64,000 nt of DNA from Cyanosarcina radialis HA8281-LM2 (GCA_019359615.1 JAHHHA010000005.1:233256-297255); one strand, 5' to 3'; shown: positions 42,173 through 51,337, counted from the stretch's first letter. Numbers and translations are program-made. Notes: generated by a model from the letters alone, not told the origin.

Positions 42173-42943
42173 ATGAACAACGAACAATCGCAGAAATATG
42201 TCGGTAAGGTGTATCTGGTAGGGGCTGGGCCAGGAGATCCGGGATTGATGACGCTGAAAGGAAAGGGAATATTAGAGTGCGCTGATGTAGTCGTTTACGA
42301 CGCTCTAGTAAGTCCGCAAATTCTCTTGATGATTAACCCCCAAGCCGAAAAAATTGATGCTGGGAAAAGAATGGGCCGTCATTCTTTGTTGCAGGAAGAA
42401 ACGACTCAGCTTTTGATTGAAAAAGCCAAAACTCAAGCGGTAGTGGTACGGCTTAAAGGTGGCGATCCGTTCGTATTCGGTCGCGGCGGTGAAGAGATGG
42501 AAGATTTAGTTAAAGCTGGCGTATCAGTAGAAGTCGTACCGGGAATCACATCAGGAATTGCCGCCCCAGCTTATGCCGGAATTCCAGTAACGCATCGAGG
42601 TTACAGTTCTTCAGTCACCTTCGTCACCGGACATGAAGGCGCAGGCAAGTATCGACCAGCGGTTAACTGGCAAGCGATCGCTCATGGCTCGGAAACCATT
42701 GTCGTCTATATGGGCATTCACAACCTCTCCCATATTGTTGGCGAGCTATCTAGTGCGGGGCTGAGCCAGCAAACCCCTGTGGCATTAATTCGCTGGGGAA
42801 CCACCCCACAACAGGAAGAATTAATCGGCACGTTAGAAACGATCGTCGCCCAGGTCGAAGCTACTGGATTTAGCGCCCCAGCGATCGCGGCGATCGGTAA
42901 TGTCGTCAATTTGCACGGAATTTTAGCTAAGGGGGAAAAATAG
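42173..42943 (+). CDS. cobA: Uroporphyrinogen-III C-methyltransferase
   Basis: A 256-residue SUMT. It methylates uroporphyrinogen III at C2 and C7 to give precorrin-2, the branch to siroheme and cobalamin. Landmarks: VYLVGAGPGDPGLMTLKGKG, DVVVYDALVS, VVRLKGGDPFVFGRGGEEME, VVPGITSGIAAPAYAGIPVT and ALIRWGTTPQQEELIGTLE. Single-domain CobA type, without the CysG-type dehydrogenase/chelatase part, so it fits with the separate chelatase encoded upstream. ATG 42173 follows a CTCCTGAA repeat directly. Its last 21 bases overlap the 3' end of pilD on the opposite strand. Confidence 0.95.
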   Translation: MNNEQSQKYVGKVYLVGAGPGDPGLMTLKGKGILECADVVVYDALVSPQILLMINPQAEKIDAGKRMGRHSLLQEETTQLLIEKAKTQAVVVRLKGGDPFVFGRGGEEMEDLVKAGVSVEVVPGITSGIAAPAYAGIPVTHRGYSSSVTFVTGHEGAGKYRPAVNWQAIAHGSETIVVYMGIHNLSHIVGELSSAGLSQQTPVALIRWGTTPQQEELIGTLETIVAQVEATGFSAPAIAAIGNVVNLHGILAKGEK

Positions 42944-43720
42944 TCGCCAGTAAGCCGACCAGAGAAATTCGCCAAAAAAAACGGTTAAAGCTGCCCCTAA
43001 CGCCAAAAACGGGCCGAATGGCATCGGTTGTCGCCTGCTGAGCAACCCAATGGCTATTGCTCCTCCACCGATAAAGGCTCCGACACCGCAAGCCAGAAAA
43101 CTAGCGATTAACAAACCCTTCCAGCCCAGCCAAGCTCCCATCATAGCGGCTAATTTCGCGTCTCCACCCCCCATCGCTGCTTGTCCGAAAGCAAAGGAAC
43201 CCACAATGGTAATGATATCGAACAACCAAATTCCCAAGACTGCCCCGATAATGCCGTTCATCAGGTAATTGACGATATCTCCGTGCAGCCAACCTGCTCC
43301 AATCTGAAAGAGCAAACCGACTACCAATCCCGATTTAGTTAACGGATTTGGTAGCGTCATAGTATCTAGATCGATCGCCGAAAGGGCCATCAACCAGCTT
43401 AAAAAAGCCCAGTAACCCAGAGTTTGCACTTGCCAACCAAACACCCAAAATACTAAGACAAACAGCAAACCCATGGCTGCTTCTACCAAGGGGTATCTGG
43501 GAGAAATTGGACGTTTACAGTTGCTACAACGTCCCTTCAGCCACAGCCAACCCAAAACTGGGACGTTCTCGTGCTTTTTCAGTCGATGCGAGCAATAAGG
43601 GCAGCGAGAAGGTGGTTTGATGACTGACAAACCTGCTGGAACTCGATAAATTACTACGTTGAGAAAGCTGCCAATAGAAGCACCCAAGGCAAAAATTAAC
43701 AGCAACTCTATACCAAACAT
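42923..43720 (-). CDS. pilD: Prepilin peptidase/N-methyltransferase PilD
   Basis: A 265-residue polytopic inner-membrane aspartic protease that cleaves and N-methylates type IV prepilins. The N-terminal cytosolic loop has two zinc-type cysteine pairs (CPYCSHRL and CSNCKRP), and FLNVVIYRVP opens the fold. The catalytic aspartates are in AIDLDTMTLPN and MGGGDAKLAAMMG. About eight membrane segments. It would process pilins for the pilus built by the pilMNOQ products encoded at 30.5-35.4 kb. Convergent overlap of 21 bases with cobA. Confidence 0.94.
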   Translation of the reverse strand: MFGIELLLIFALGASIGSFLNVVIYRVPAGLSVIKPPSRCPYCSHRLKKHENVPVLGWLWLKGRCSNCKRPISPRYPLVEAAMGLLFVLVFWVFGWQVQTLGYWAFLSWLMALSAIDLDTMTLPNPLTKSGLVVGLLFQIGAGWLHGDIVNYLMNGIIGAVLGIWLFDIITIVGSFAFGQAAMGGGDAKLAAMMGAWLGWKGLLIASFLACGVGAFIGGGAIAIGLLSRRQPMPFGPFLALGAALTVFFGEFLWSAYWRLFFPLS

Positions 43721-43756
43721 AATATTTGTTGTTAGCGATCGCAGTTAAACACATTA

Positions 43757-44236
43757 TCAGACAAGATCGTACACCGTAACGCTTAGTCCTTCTGCTAACA
43801 AAGTTCGATCGATAATTTTCTCGATAATTTGCCAATCTCCTCCAGCCAGGCCGCAACCTATTCTTGGCATATGGATGGATGCCCTATGGCTGTTGGTAAA
43901 TCGGGCAACTTCAATCAGTCCGGTTTCTATAGCAGCATATCTGACTGGCGGCGAACCAGATTTTTGACGGCGAATACCGCTCTGTCCGATGAGATTAGCA
44001 ACAAAAATATTATCTTCAACCCGGACGAACTGGGTTTTGCCCAGAGCAAAGTCATTTCCAGATTTATACCAAGCTCGATACTCTCTTTCTGGTTCCTGCC
44101 ACTTTTTAGACAAAGCTAGAACGAATCCGGCTCCCCACGTTCCCACGCCATTACAAATATGAACTATTAGCTTTTTTCCCTCACCGATCGGGTTAGTTGC
44201 ATCGCCGATAAGATACTGGATACTAGCAGATAGCAT
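43757..44236 (-). CDS. Macro-domain (ADP-ribose binding/hydrolase) protein
   Basis: A 159-residue single macro domain. QYLIGDATNPIGEGKKLIVH (the GDAT strand), ICNGVGTWGAGFVLALSKKW, and HMPRIGCGLAGGDWQIIEKI with the G-rich loop. The GTWGAGF and MPRIGCGLAGG pattern is closest to the TARG1/OARD1-like and Appr-1''-p hydrolase branch, which releases ADP-ribose from acidic residues or acetyl esters. No partner toxin (DarT-like ADP-ribosyltransferase) gene is adjacent. Starts at ATG 44236, 36 bases upstream of pilD in the same direction. Role probably ADP-ribose turnover. Confidence 0.88.
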   Translation of the reverse strand: MLSASIQYLIGDATNPIGEGKKLIVHICNGVGTWGAGFVLALSKKWQEPEREYRAWYKSGNDFALGKTQFVRVEDNIFVANLIGQSGIRRQKSGSPPVRYAAIETGLIEVARFTNSHRASIHMPRIGCGLAGGDWQIIEKIIDRTLLAEGLSVTVYDLV

Positions 44237-44367
44237 AATTTTCCTAGAAGATCGCTTCTAGCATTTAAGCTCAATCGATCGTTTATTGAAATAGCAATAG
44301 GACGATGCCTAATGCCATCGCCAATCAAAAGAGCCAAGCTGGGGTTTTAATCTATAAAATATGAAAG

Positions 44368-44628
44368 TTAGCGTCCTTCTAGAGCGATTTCACTCGAAGG
44401 CACAAAGCACTCTTCTGGTAAGAGTACGGGGTGGGCTGTAAACACTAAATTTCCTCGGTAATTGAACCGATTGATTGCCACTCCGGTTGGATGTTTGACT
44501 CGATGGGGAGTAATTTCAAAATAAGTGTGATAAAGCTCTCGTGCGGCTCTCACCAAAGAAGGATCGATCGTCGGTAGATCGGCTGTTGCTGTCTTATTTT
44601 CCGTGCGATACTGTGAGTTATAAGTCAT
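44368..44628 (-). CDS. Conserved-looking hypothetical protein, 86 residues
   Basis: Small soluble protein without signal or membrane segment. It has a helical start (LVRAARELYHTYFEITP), then strands (VAINRFNYRGNLVFTAHPVL) and ends ECFVPSSEIALEGR. I do not recognise the family. The composition (balanced charge, no repeat-derived sequence) and codon use look genuine, and it lies alone between the macro-domain gene and leuB with a repeat-filled gap upstream. Function unknown. Confidence 0.6.
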   Translation of the reverse strand: MTYNSQYRTENKTATADLPTIDPSLVRAARELYHTYFEITPHRVKHPTGVAINRFNYRGNLVFTAHPVLLPEECFVPSSEIALEGR

Positions 44629-44659
44629 AGGTTAAGTGTTGGTTTTTGACTTTTAAGTT

Positions 44660-44749
44660 CAGGAGTTTAATAAGTGAGAAGTGTTAAGTGTTGAGTGTTG
44701 AGTTAATAATTCTCCCTATCTCCCCATCTCCCCATCTCCCCATCTCCCC
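44660..44749. repeat. GTTGAGT and CCCCATCT tandem runs at the leuB 3' end
   Basis: AGTGAGAAGTGTTAAGTGTT, GAGTGTTGAGTT and then CTCCCCATCTCCCCATCTCC repeated. The leuB stop (TAG) is immediately followed by GGGGGAGATGGGG on the minus strand. Confidence 0.75.
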
Positions 44750-45841
44750 CTACTTCCCTTCCAAAACCTCGATCAACGCATCGCCCATAGCGCGACACCC
44801 GACGAGATTTGTATTGGCAGACATGATATCACCAGTGCGATCGCCTCGTTCTAGTACCTGCGATACTGCTCGTTCGATTTTGTCAGCGGCAGCGGGTTGT
44901 TGCAAACCATAACGCAGCATCATAGCTGCACTTAAAACTTGGGCCAAGGGGTTAGCTTTATCTTGTCCGGCGATATCGGGAGCGGAACCGTGAACGGGTT
45001 CAAATACTCCTAAGCCAGAACTACCTAAACTCGCAGACGGCAACATCCCAATGCTACCAGTAAGCATAGCCGCTTCATCGGACAGGATATCACCAAAAAG
45101 ATTGCCCGTGACGATCGTGTCGAATTGTTTCGGATTTCTGACTAACTGCATGGCAGTGTTGTCTACATATAGGTGAGATAGCTCGATATCGGGATATTCG
45201 GCCGCTAGCTTAGTGATGCGATCGCGCCATAACTGAGATACTTCTAACACGTTCGCTTTATCCACCGAGCAGAGTTTACCACGTCTTTTCCGGGCCGTCT
45301 CAAATGCTACCCGGCCGATGCGATCGATTTCTGATTCTGTGTAAGCCATGGTATTCACTCCCCGCCGTTCGCCCGTTTCGGTAGCAAAAATACCTTTAGG
45401 TTGCCCGAAGTAAATCCCCCCAGTTAGTTCTCGCACTACCATAATGTCAACTCCCTCCACTACCTCTCGCTTTAGAGGAGAAGCATCGATGAGTTGGGGA
45501 AAAATTTGGGCTGGGCGCAGATTGGCAAACAATTTCAATCCAGAACGCAACCCTAGCAATCCGGCTTCTGGGCGTAAGTGCGATGGCAGGGTATCCCATT
45601 TGTAACCGCCGATGGCTGCTAGCAATACGGCATCGCTTTGACGGCACTTTTCCAGGGTGTCTTCTGGCAGAGGAACGCCTGTCGCGTCAATGGCTGCGCC
45701 GCCGATTAAAGCTTCGACAAATTCAAACCCGATGTTGAGTTGTCGGCCGACTGTTTTGAGGACATCGACAGCCACAGCCATAATTTCCGGGCCGATGCCA
45801 TCACCTGGTAAGAGAGTAATGCGATATTGTGGGGCGCTCAT
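44750..45841 (-). CDS. leuB: 3-isopropylmalate dehydrogenase
   Basis: A 363-residue NAD+-dependent enzyme of leucine synthesis, oxidising and decarboxylating 3-isopropylmalate. Landmarks: [76 protein letters not shown], and the catalytic/Mg2+ region [20 protein letters not shown] followed by [15 protein letters not shown] [19 protein letters not shown]. Full family length. Monocistronic as far as visible. Confidence 0.96.
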   Translation of the reverse strand: MSAPQYRITLLPGDGIGPEIMAVAVDVLKTVGRQLNIGFEFVEALIGGAAIDATGVPLPEDTLEKCRQSDAVLLAAIGGYKWDTLPSHLRPEAGLLGLRSGLKLFANLRPAQIFPQLIDASPLKREVVEGVDIMVVRELTGGIYFGQPKGIFATETGERRGVNTMAYTESEIDRIGRVAFETARKRRGKLCSVDKANVLEVSQLWRDRITKLAAEYPDIELSHLYVDNTAMQLVRNPKQFDTIVTGNLFGDILSDEAAMLTGSIGMLPSASLGSSGLGVFEPVHGSAPDIAGQDKANPLAQVLSAAMMLRYGLQQPAAADKIERAVSQVLERGDRTGDIMSANTNLVGCRAMGDALIEVLEGK

Positions 45842-45966
45842 CGTGATTTAATCGAGATTTTCTGGAGTTGAGACAAAAGCGTCATTATACTCTTCAATCG
45901 AGCGATCGCCAAGAGGGGAAAAGGCGATCGAGAAACTCCCAGACTGAGAAACCCGACACTTGTGGT

Positions 45967-46000
45967 GTGTTGGGTTTCACTCCGTTCAACCCAACCTACA
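45967..46000. repeat. TGTTGGGTTTCACTCCG repeat copy
   Basis: TGTTGGGTTTCACTCCGTTC followed by AACCCAACCTACA. It is the same family as one arm of 2343-2416 and as 40881-40925. It sits between the divergently placed leuB start and the end of priA. Confidence 0.8.
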
Positions 46001-46036
46001 ATCGATCTTATTATGGGTGTTTAACCGGATTCGATA

Positions 46037-48676
46037 TCACATTAAATTGAGGGGATCGACATCGATACTAAAACTTACTGACGAGGACAACAGAGATTTA
46101 TGACGATCTGCGATCGCATTCAGCACTTCTGCTAATTCTGGCGACTCAAAAGCCACATCTCCAGGAAATTTGAGCAAAATTTGCCAGCGATAGCGATTGG
46201 CTACCCGCATAATGCTGGCTGGCGCTGGCCCTAAAACTTCATATTTAGCTGGTTCTGTTGGTTCTAAGCGGGCGGCCAGAAGTTCTGCCGCTGCTTCGAC
46301 TTCTACTGCATTCGAGCTACTCAAACGCAACAAGAGCAAACGGCCGTAAGGGGGATAGTTTAATTCTGCCCGCTGTTGTAATTCTGTTGCCACAAAAGAT
46401 TCATAATCGTGTTTTTTGACGGCTTGAATTGCTTCGCGATCGGGGTTATAAGTTTGAATAATTACTCTTCCAGGATCGTCACCTCTTCCGGATCTTCCAG
46501 CTACCTGAGTCAGTGTTTGAAAAGCTCTTTCTGAGGCTCGATAGTCGGGTAAATGCAATAAGCCATCAGCCGCCACTACCCCAACTAATGTAACTTGGGG
46601 TAAATCTAACCCTTTAGTTAACATTTGAGTGCCAATTAACAAATCGGCTTCCCCGTTAGCGAAGCTGGTCAGCAACCTGCGGTGCGCTCCTTTGGTGCGG
46701 GTAGTATCGCTATCAAATCTGATAAAACGTAAATCTGGATGATGCTTGGCCAGTTCTTCGGCTACTTTTTGCGTGCCGCTGCCAAAGAATTTTAAGTAAG
46801 GAGAACCGCATTCCGGGCAAGAATTGGGGTGCGCTCTGAAAAAGTTACAGTAATGGCATCGCAATAACTCACTAGCTTCCTCGTGGGTGTGATGGTAAGT
46901 CAAGGAAACATCGCAATGAGGGCATTCGAGGACGTATCCGCAACTGCGGCAAGAAACAAACGTACTGTGTCCCCGGCGATGAATAAATAGAATTCCTTGT
47001 TGCTCTCGTTCCTTGAGTTGTTGCAGCGCCTCTTGAAGCGATCGACTAAAAATCGATCGATTTCCTTGCTGCAACTCCTGACGCATATCCACCACTTCTA
47101 CAGGTGGCAAAGGACGCGATTGAATCCTCTCTGGCAAGCTTAAGTAAAGTGTTGAGTGTTGAGTGTTGAGTGTTGAATGTTGAGTTAATAAATTCTCCCC
47201 ATCTCCCCATCTCCCCCTCTCCCCATCTCCCTCTCTCACGCTCACCCAAGTCTCCAACGAAGGGGTAGCAGAACCCAAAATTAAGGGGCATTTTTCCAAT
47301 TCGGCTCGCCAGGTTGCTACCTTACGGGCGTGGTAGGTAGGAACTGGTTGCTCTTGCTTGAAACTAGAGTCGTGTTCTTCATCTAAAACGATTAAACCCA
47401 ATTGCGGCAAAGGGGCAAACACGGCACTGCGAGTACCGATTACCACCTGGGGTTCGCCTGCTAGCATTTGTCGCCAAGTGTCGTAGCGTTCGCCATCGGA
47501 GAGGGCGCTGTGATAGACGCAGACTTGATTGCCAAATCGTGCCCGAAATCGATCGGTTAGCTGCGGTGTCAAGCCGATTTCTGGCACTAGGACGAGAGCC
47601 GATTGGCCTCGTTCTAAAATGGGAGCGATCGCTTGCAGGTACACCTCGGTTTTTCCCGAACCCGTCACCCCATGCAATAACACCTTAGCAAATCCTTCAA
47701 TGGCGTTAATGGCTGCCAAGGCTTCTCCTTGAGCGGGGGTCAGAGATTTAGGTTGCTCTGAGGCTAGATCGGGGTGAGTTTCTATCCGCAACACTTCCCG
47801 CTGCTGGATGACGATACAACCTTTCTCTTCTAGTAGCTTCAGCGTTGAGGAACTGGTGTGACAAATCTCTACCAATTCTGTCAGCCATAAATCGCCTCCA
47901 TGTCGTCGCAAAACCTCTAAAATTTCTCTTTGACGAGCGGTTAGATCGATCGGCCAACTATCTGAAACTAGAGTAACTGCCTGTTTCAGCTTTGGTTTAG
48001 CTGGTTTTGGGTGTTCCAGGTAACTTTCTACCCAACCGCGCCGCAGCAACTCTCGCACTCCTCGACTTGCCCCTCTCACTTGGCGCTGAAGATAGGCAAA
48101 GCTATAGTCTCCATTTGGTTGCGCTCTCAATAGCTGTAGAATTTGTCGCGCCACAGGACTTAAAAACACCTCAGCCCCAGGAGGGATTTTAAATCCTCGC
48201 CCTCTCCCCATCTCCCCATCTCCCCATCTCCCCATCTCCCCATCTCCCCTTACCAACCGCAAACGGCGCTGCGATCGCTCTAGCAACCCAGGCGGCAGTC
48301 CTACTCCCAGGACTTTGATTAGCGGTGTATAGTAGTATGTGGCTACTAGATCGATCAGCTGCCAGTAAGAAGTCGGGAAAAATCCGGCGCAGATTACATC
48401 TTCAACTTCTTTTATTTGCAATCCTGCCAAATTGGGCGGTAAATGGGTTAATTGTCGAACGGCGATCGCTCCTACTTGAGTAGCGCCAAAGGGCACGCTC
48501 AATATATCCCCCGGTAGAACCCGCAAATCTGAAGGAACTCGATAGGTGTAAAGTTTTTCTTCTGCTCCCGGACAATCTACCAATACTTCGATAAATGGTT
48601 CTGGGGTAGAGCCAACCTCGTAAGGTGCTTTCGGTTCTGCTACTAGCCCCAATAAACCCAAACTAGCATTTAGCAT
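46037..48676 (-). CDS. priA: Primosomal replication protein N' (PriA helicase) with two repeat-derived inserts
   Basis: An 879-residue superfamily 2 helicase that restarts stalled replication forks. DNA-binding N-terminus (IEVLVDCPGAEEKLYTYRVP), helicase Walker A LLHGVTGSGKTEVYL, DEEH box VLDEEHDSSFKQEQ, GSATPSLETW, and the zinc-binding cysteine cluster (CRSCGYVLECPHCD, CHYCNF, CPECGS). The motif V-VI region is TQMLTKGLDLPQVTLVGVVA with QVAGRSGRG. Two segments are repeat-encoded. Residues about 143-159 ([18 protein letters not shown]) come from GGGGAGAT repeats. Residues about 480-511 ([20 protein letters not shown] and TQHSTL) come from adjacent GGGGAGAT and GTTGAGT repeats. Both are in frame and in loops between conserved blocks. 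Confidence 0.94.
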   Translation of the reverse strand: MLNASLGLLGLVAEPKAPYEVGSTPEPFIEVLVDCPGAEEKLYTYRVPSDLRVLPGDILSVPFGATQVGAIAVRQLTHLPPNLAGLQIKEVEDVICAGFFPTSYWQLIDLVATYYYTPLIKVLGVGLPPGLLERSQRRLRLVRGDGEMGRWGDGEMGRGRGFKIPPGAEVFLSPVARQILQLLRAQPNGDYSFAYLQRQVRGASRGVRELLRRGWVESYLEHPKPAKPKLKQAVTLVSDSWPIDLTARQREILEVLRRHGGDLWLTELVEICHTSSSTLKLLEEKGCIVIQQREVLRIETHPDLASEQPKSLTPAQGEALAAINAIEGFAKVLLHGVTGSGKTEVYLQAIAPILERGQSALVLVPEIGLTPQLTDRFRARFGNQVCVYHSALSDGERYDTWRQMLAGEPQVVIGTRSAVFAPLPQLGLIVLDEEHDSSFKQEQPVPTYHARKVATWRAELEKCPLILGSATPSLETWVSVREGDGERGRWGDGENLLTQHSTLNTQHSTLYLSLPERIQSRPLPPVEVVDMRQELQQGNRSIFSRSLQEALQQLKEREQQGILFIHRRGHSTFVSCRSCGYVLECPHCDVSLTYHHTHEEASELLRCHYCNFFRAHPNSCPECGSPYLKFFGSGTQKVAEELAKHHPDLRFIRFDSDTTRTKGAHRRLLTSFANGEADLLIGTQMLTKGLDLPQVTLVGVVAADGLLHLPDYRASERAFQTLTQVAGRSGRGDDPGRVIIQTYNPDREAIQAVKKHDYESFVATELQQRAELNYPPYGRLLLLRLSSSNAVEVEAAAELLAARLEPTEPAKYEVLGPAPASIMRVANRYRWQILLKFPGDVAFESPELAEVLNAIADRHKSLLSSSVSFSIDVDPLNLM
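47146..47236. repeat. STRR runs inside priA (GTTGAGT and CCCCATCT)
   Basis: GTGTTGAGTGTTGAGTGTTG and AGTGTTGAATGTTGAGTT, then CTCCCCATCTCCCCATCTCC with CCCTCTCCCC. The length keeps the reading frame open. Confidence 0.88.
48202..48250. repeat. CCCCATCT microsatellite inside priA
   Basis: About five tandem copies of CCCCATCT, in frame, encoding a Gly/Asp/Glu/Met/Arg-rich segment near residue 150 of PriA. Confidence 0.88.
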
Positions 48677-49248
48677 ATTTCAAATTTATTTCTCAGATCG
48701 GTAGTTTCTTTTTCCAGGGAACAATAGCACTAAAGAATTTGAGGGTTACTCGAATTGCAGTCCTGAAAAACAGGTATCTAGCTATTTTGTTTAGAATGTG
48801 GGGAGCGAGGAAACATTTCACCGCCATTTTAGCTCAGAGCTTGTGCTTATGAGCGTTCGCTAGCTTTATTTTATCAATTTAAGGAGAAAATAAATGCTAA
48901 GCTGTTGGCAATCTAGTTTTTATTCTTGTAATCTAGTTTAGAGTGCAGTGCGATCGCCCCCATTAATTTTATCTAGCAGTATTAATAAAAGAGGATTATT
49001 TCTCTATAATTAGTAAAAATTCTATCTTATCGATTAGTTTTTATCTATTAGTTGGTAGAAGCGATCGAAGATAAATCGGTAAAATAGACTGCTGAAAAAT
49101 TCAGCAATATGACTAAAGAATAAAATATAACGTATTGATAAAATCGACGTGAAATTGCAGCAAAAATATATTTTCTAAAACAATAAAAATTGAACAAACA
49201 ATTTTTAACGAAGTCATTGCCCAGTAAACTACCTCACACTAACTAGTT
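48677..49248. promoter_or_regulatory. AT-rich 572-base spacer upstream of priA and the sigma factor gene
   Basis: No gene. Strongly AT-rich from about 48860 to 49210, as expected for a long regulated sigma-factor leader with several possible promoters. I see no clear terminator. No strong ribosome binding site precedes the sigma-factor ATG (CACACTAACTAGTT upstream). Confidence 0.45.
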
Positions 49249-50373
49249 ATGAACCAACATCAAATCAGTCAAATCGACCCAGTAATAACAGAATCATTCA
49301 ATGATTTTAATCTGACAGATACCTCTACTTTAAAAGACCCCGATCTGAATGGTTTTGAAGCCGAGCTTTCCAACTTGGCAGATGAGTTTAGTGCTAATTA
49401 CATATCGGAATACGACAAAGGAGTTTCCGAAGATACTGTTGGTGCTTTCTTTAAAGAAATGGCGCGTTATCCTTTGCTGAATGCAGCCGAAGAGATCGAA
49501 TTAGCCCGGCAAGTACAGTTCCTCGTTGAAGTCGATCGGCTGGCAGAAGAGTTAGGGTCAGAACTAAATCGCCAACCGAATAAAACTGAAATTTCGCAAT
49601 CGTTAGGATTGACCGAGCGCAAGCTGGAACACAGTCTCTACAAGGGTAAATCTGCCAAGCGCAAGATGATTCGTGCCAACTTGCGGTTAGTAGTTTCAAT
49701 TGCCAAGCACTATTTAAATCGGGGAGTGGCATTTTTAGATTTAATTCAAGAAGGGGCGATTGGCTTAAATCGAGCGGTAGAAAAATTCGATCCAGAAAGA
49801 GGATATAAATTTTCGACTTACGCCTACTGGTGGATTCGTCAAGCCATCACCCGCACCATTGCCAACGACGCGCGGACGATCCGTTTACCAATTCATATCG
49901 TCGAGAAACTAAACAAGCTGAAAAAAGCCCAGCGGCAACTAAAACAAGAGTTGCAGCGCAACCCGACAGAAGCCGAATTGGCAGAGTCTTTAGAAATATC
50001 GCTAGAACATTTACGTCAACTAATGCAGTTGAGGAGGCGATCGCTTTCTCTCAACCATCGAGTTGGCAAAGAAGAAGAAACAGAACTATTAGATCTGCTA
50101 GAAGATAGTCACAATCTTTCTCCTGAAGATCAAATGAGCGACTCGATGATGCGCCAAGAGATCTGGGAGGTGCTAGACGAAGTTTTGACGGACAGAGAAA
50201 AAGATGTAATTGCTCTGCGCTATGGTTTGGCTAGTGCCGAACCCTATACTTTAGAGGAAGTAGGGGGTTTGTTTAACCTGTCTCGCGAGCGCGTGCGGCA
50301 AATTCAAAGCAAAGCCATGCGAAAATTGCGCCGGCCCCAAATTGCCAGACGCTTGAAAGGATGGCTCACTTAA
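49249..50373 (+). CDS. Group 2 sigma-70 family RNA polymerase sigma factor
   Basis: A 374-residue non-essential (group 2) sigma factor, similar to the principal sigma but without the long N-terminal region 1.1. Region 1.2 is DTVGAFFKEMARYPLLNAAE; region 2 is MIRANLRLVVSIAKHYLNRG with FLDLIQEGAIGLNRAVEKFD. Region 2.3-2.4 is YKFSTYAYWWIRQAITRTIA followed by NDARTIRLPIH. Region 3 is TEAELAESLEISLEHLRQLM. Region 4 is LTDREKDVIALRYGL with the helix-turn-helix EVGGLFNLSRERVRQIQSKA. Cyanobacterial SigB-SigE-type factors answer to stress, carbon/nitrogen status or darkness; which one this is cannot be settled here. The N-terminal 50 residues are variable and acidic. Confidence 0.94.
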   Translation: MNQHQISQIDPVITESFNDFNLTDTSTLKDPDLNGFEAELSNLADEFSANYISEYDKGVSEDTVGAFFKEMARYPLLNAAEEIELARQVQFLVEVDRLAEELGSELNRQPNKTEISQSLGLTERKLEHSLYKGKSAKRKMIRANLRLVVSIAKHYLNRGVAFLDLIQEGAIGLNRAVEKFDPERGYKFSTYAYWWIRQAITRTIANDARTIRLPIHIVEKLNKLKKAQRQLKQELQRNPTEAELAESLEISLEHLRQLMQLRRRSLSLNHRVGKEEETELLDLLEDSHNLSPEDQMSDSMMRQEIWEVLDEVLTDREKDVIALRYGLASAEPYTLEEVGGLFNLSRERVRQIQSKAMRKLRRPQIARRLKGWLT

Positions 50374-50379
50374 AAAGAA

Positions 50380-50462
50380 GTGTGGAGTGTGGAGTGTTAA
50401 GTGTTGAGTTAAGAAGTTCTTCCTTGTCTTCCCCCTCCTCTCCCTTCTATTCTCCCAATTCT
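50380..50462. repeat. GTGTGGAGTGTTAAGTGTTG run and pyrimidine tract
   Basis: AGTGTGGAGTGTGGAGTGTT and AAGTGTTGAGTT, then CTTCCCCCTCCTCTCCCTTC. STRR-like filler between the sigma factor and the acetyltransferase gene. Confidence 0.7.
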
Positions 50463-50469
50463 CACGTAA

Positions 50470-51024
50470 ATGTCTTCTAACCTAATTCTGCGTCCAGTCG
50501 AGCCAGCAGATATAGATGTGCTGTTTAGTTTGATTCAAGCTTTGGCAGAGTACGAGCAATTATCTCATGCTGTTACTGGCAATGCGGACGAATTGAAAGA
50601 ACACTTATTTGGTTCGCGTCCGTATGCCGAAGCAATTTTGGCAGAGTATGGCGGAGAAACAGCAGGTTTTGCTCTGTTTTTCTACAACTATTCCACGTTT
50701 CTGACTAAACCAGGACTGTATTTAGAAGATTTGTTTGTCTTGCCAGCATACCGCCGTCAAGGTATTGGTAAGGCGATACTGACATACTTAGCGCAACTAT
50801 CTGTAGAGCGCGGTTGCGGGCGTTTGGAGTGGAGCGTTTTGGATTGGAACCGATCGGCGATCGCTTTTTATGAAAGTATAGGAGCCTCAATCTTACCAGA
50901 CTGGCGGATATGTCGCGTTACTGGCGAATCGCTCGATCGACTAGCACGACCTCACCCCCAGCCCCTCTCCTACGAGGAGAGGGGAGATAAGAGAGGGGAG
51001 AAAGGAAGGGAGAGAGTGGATTGA
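50470..51024 (+). CDS. GNAT-family N-acetyltransferase with repeat-derived C-terminal tail
   Basis: A 184-residue protein. The GNAT core (about 1-157) has LILRPVEPADIDVLFSLIQA, the central strand KPGLYLEDLFVLPAYRRQGI with the acetyl-CoA loop RRQGIGKA, then LEWSVLDWNRSAIAFYESIG (motif B). It resembles the spermidine/thialysine acetyltransferase (SSAT-like) subgroup. The last 26 residues (HPQPLSYEERGDKRGEKGRE) are encoded by the CTCACCCCCAGCCCCTCTCC repeat at 50949-50986 and the purine run after it. The native stop appears to have been replaced by the repeat. The catalytic core is intact. Acetyl acceptor unknown. Confidence 0.86.
   Translation: MSSNLILRPVEPADIDVLFSLIQALAEYEQLSHAVTGNADELKEHLFGSRPYAEAILAEYGGETAGFALFFYNYSTFLTKPGLYLEDLFVLPAYRRQGIGKAILTYLAQLSVERGCGRLEWSVLDWNRSAIAFYESIGASILPDWRICRVTGESLDRLARPHPQPLSYEERGDKRGEKGRERVD
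50949..50986. repeat. CTCACCCCCAGCCCCTCTCC repeat at the GNAT 3' end
   Basis: CTCACCCCCAGCCCCTCTCC-TACGAGGAGAGGGGAG, the same family as 96-140 and 55385-55425. It is translated as part of the acetyltransferase tail. Confidence 0.8.
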
Positions 51025-51117
51025 TTCTCAATTGTGCAATTCTGTATTCTGTATGATGTACTCTTCTTGGTAAATCTCAACCTATTGAGTTTGAGAACAG
51101 ATGTGAGGCGATCGACT

Positions 51118-51324
51118 ATGACTATCTGGGTCAACGAACAGCTAGATCCTTCAGGTTTAATTTATTCTTGTATTGCTTCTGGTAATGAAGGCATGGCTAA
51201 AGAATGCCACGAGTCTTTTAAAGAAAATCTCAGCGACGGACAAAAAGCTGAAGGCTGGGTAGCTCGCTTGCGAACAGTTAATTCCTGGGATGAGGTTCCA
51301 GTCAATGCGTTAAAGCTCGATTGA
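51118..51324 (+). CDS. Small hypothetical protein, 68 residues
   Basis: MTIWVNEQLDPSGLIYSCIA starts a small acidic protein with NEGMAKECHESFKENLSDGQ and ends ALKLD. I do not recognise a family with certainty; the composition is that of a genuine soluble protein. The start is ATG 51118: an upstream start in the same frame would add 28 low-quality residues. No clear Shine-Dalgarno sequence (upstream GTGAGGCG is possible). Lies between the GNAT gene and hisG; function unknown. Confidence 0.6.
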   Translation: MTIWVNEQLDPSGLIYSCIASGNEGMAKECHESFKENLSDGQKAEGWVARLRTVNSWDEVPVNALKLD

Positions 51325-51337
51325 ACGAAAGACAAAT

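Noticed and set aside
43757..44236. Macro domain considered as half of a DarTG toxin-antitoxin pair
   Set aside because: No DarT-like ADP-ribosyltransferase gene on either side; the neighbours are pilD and a small hypothetical gene.
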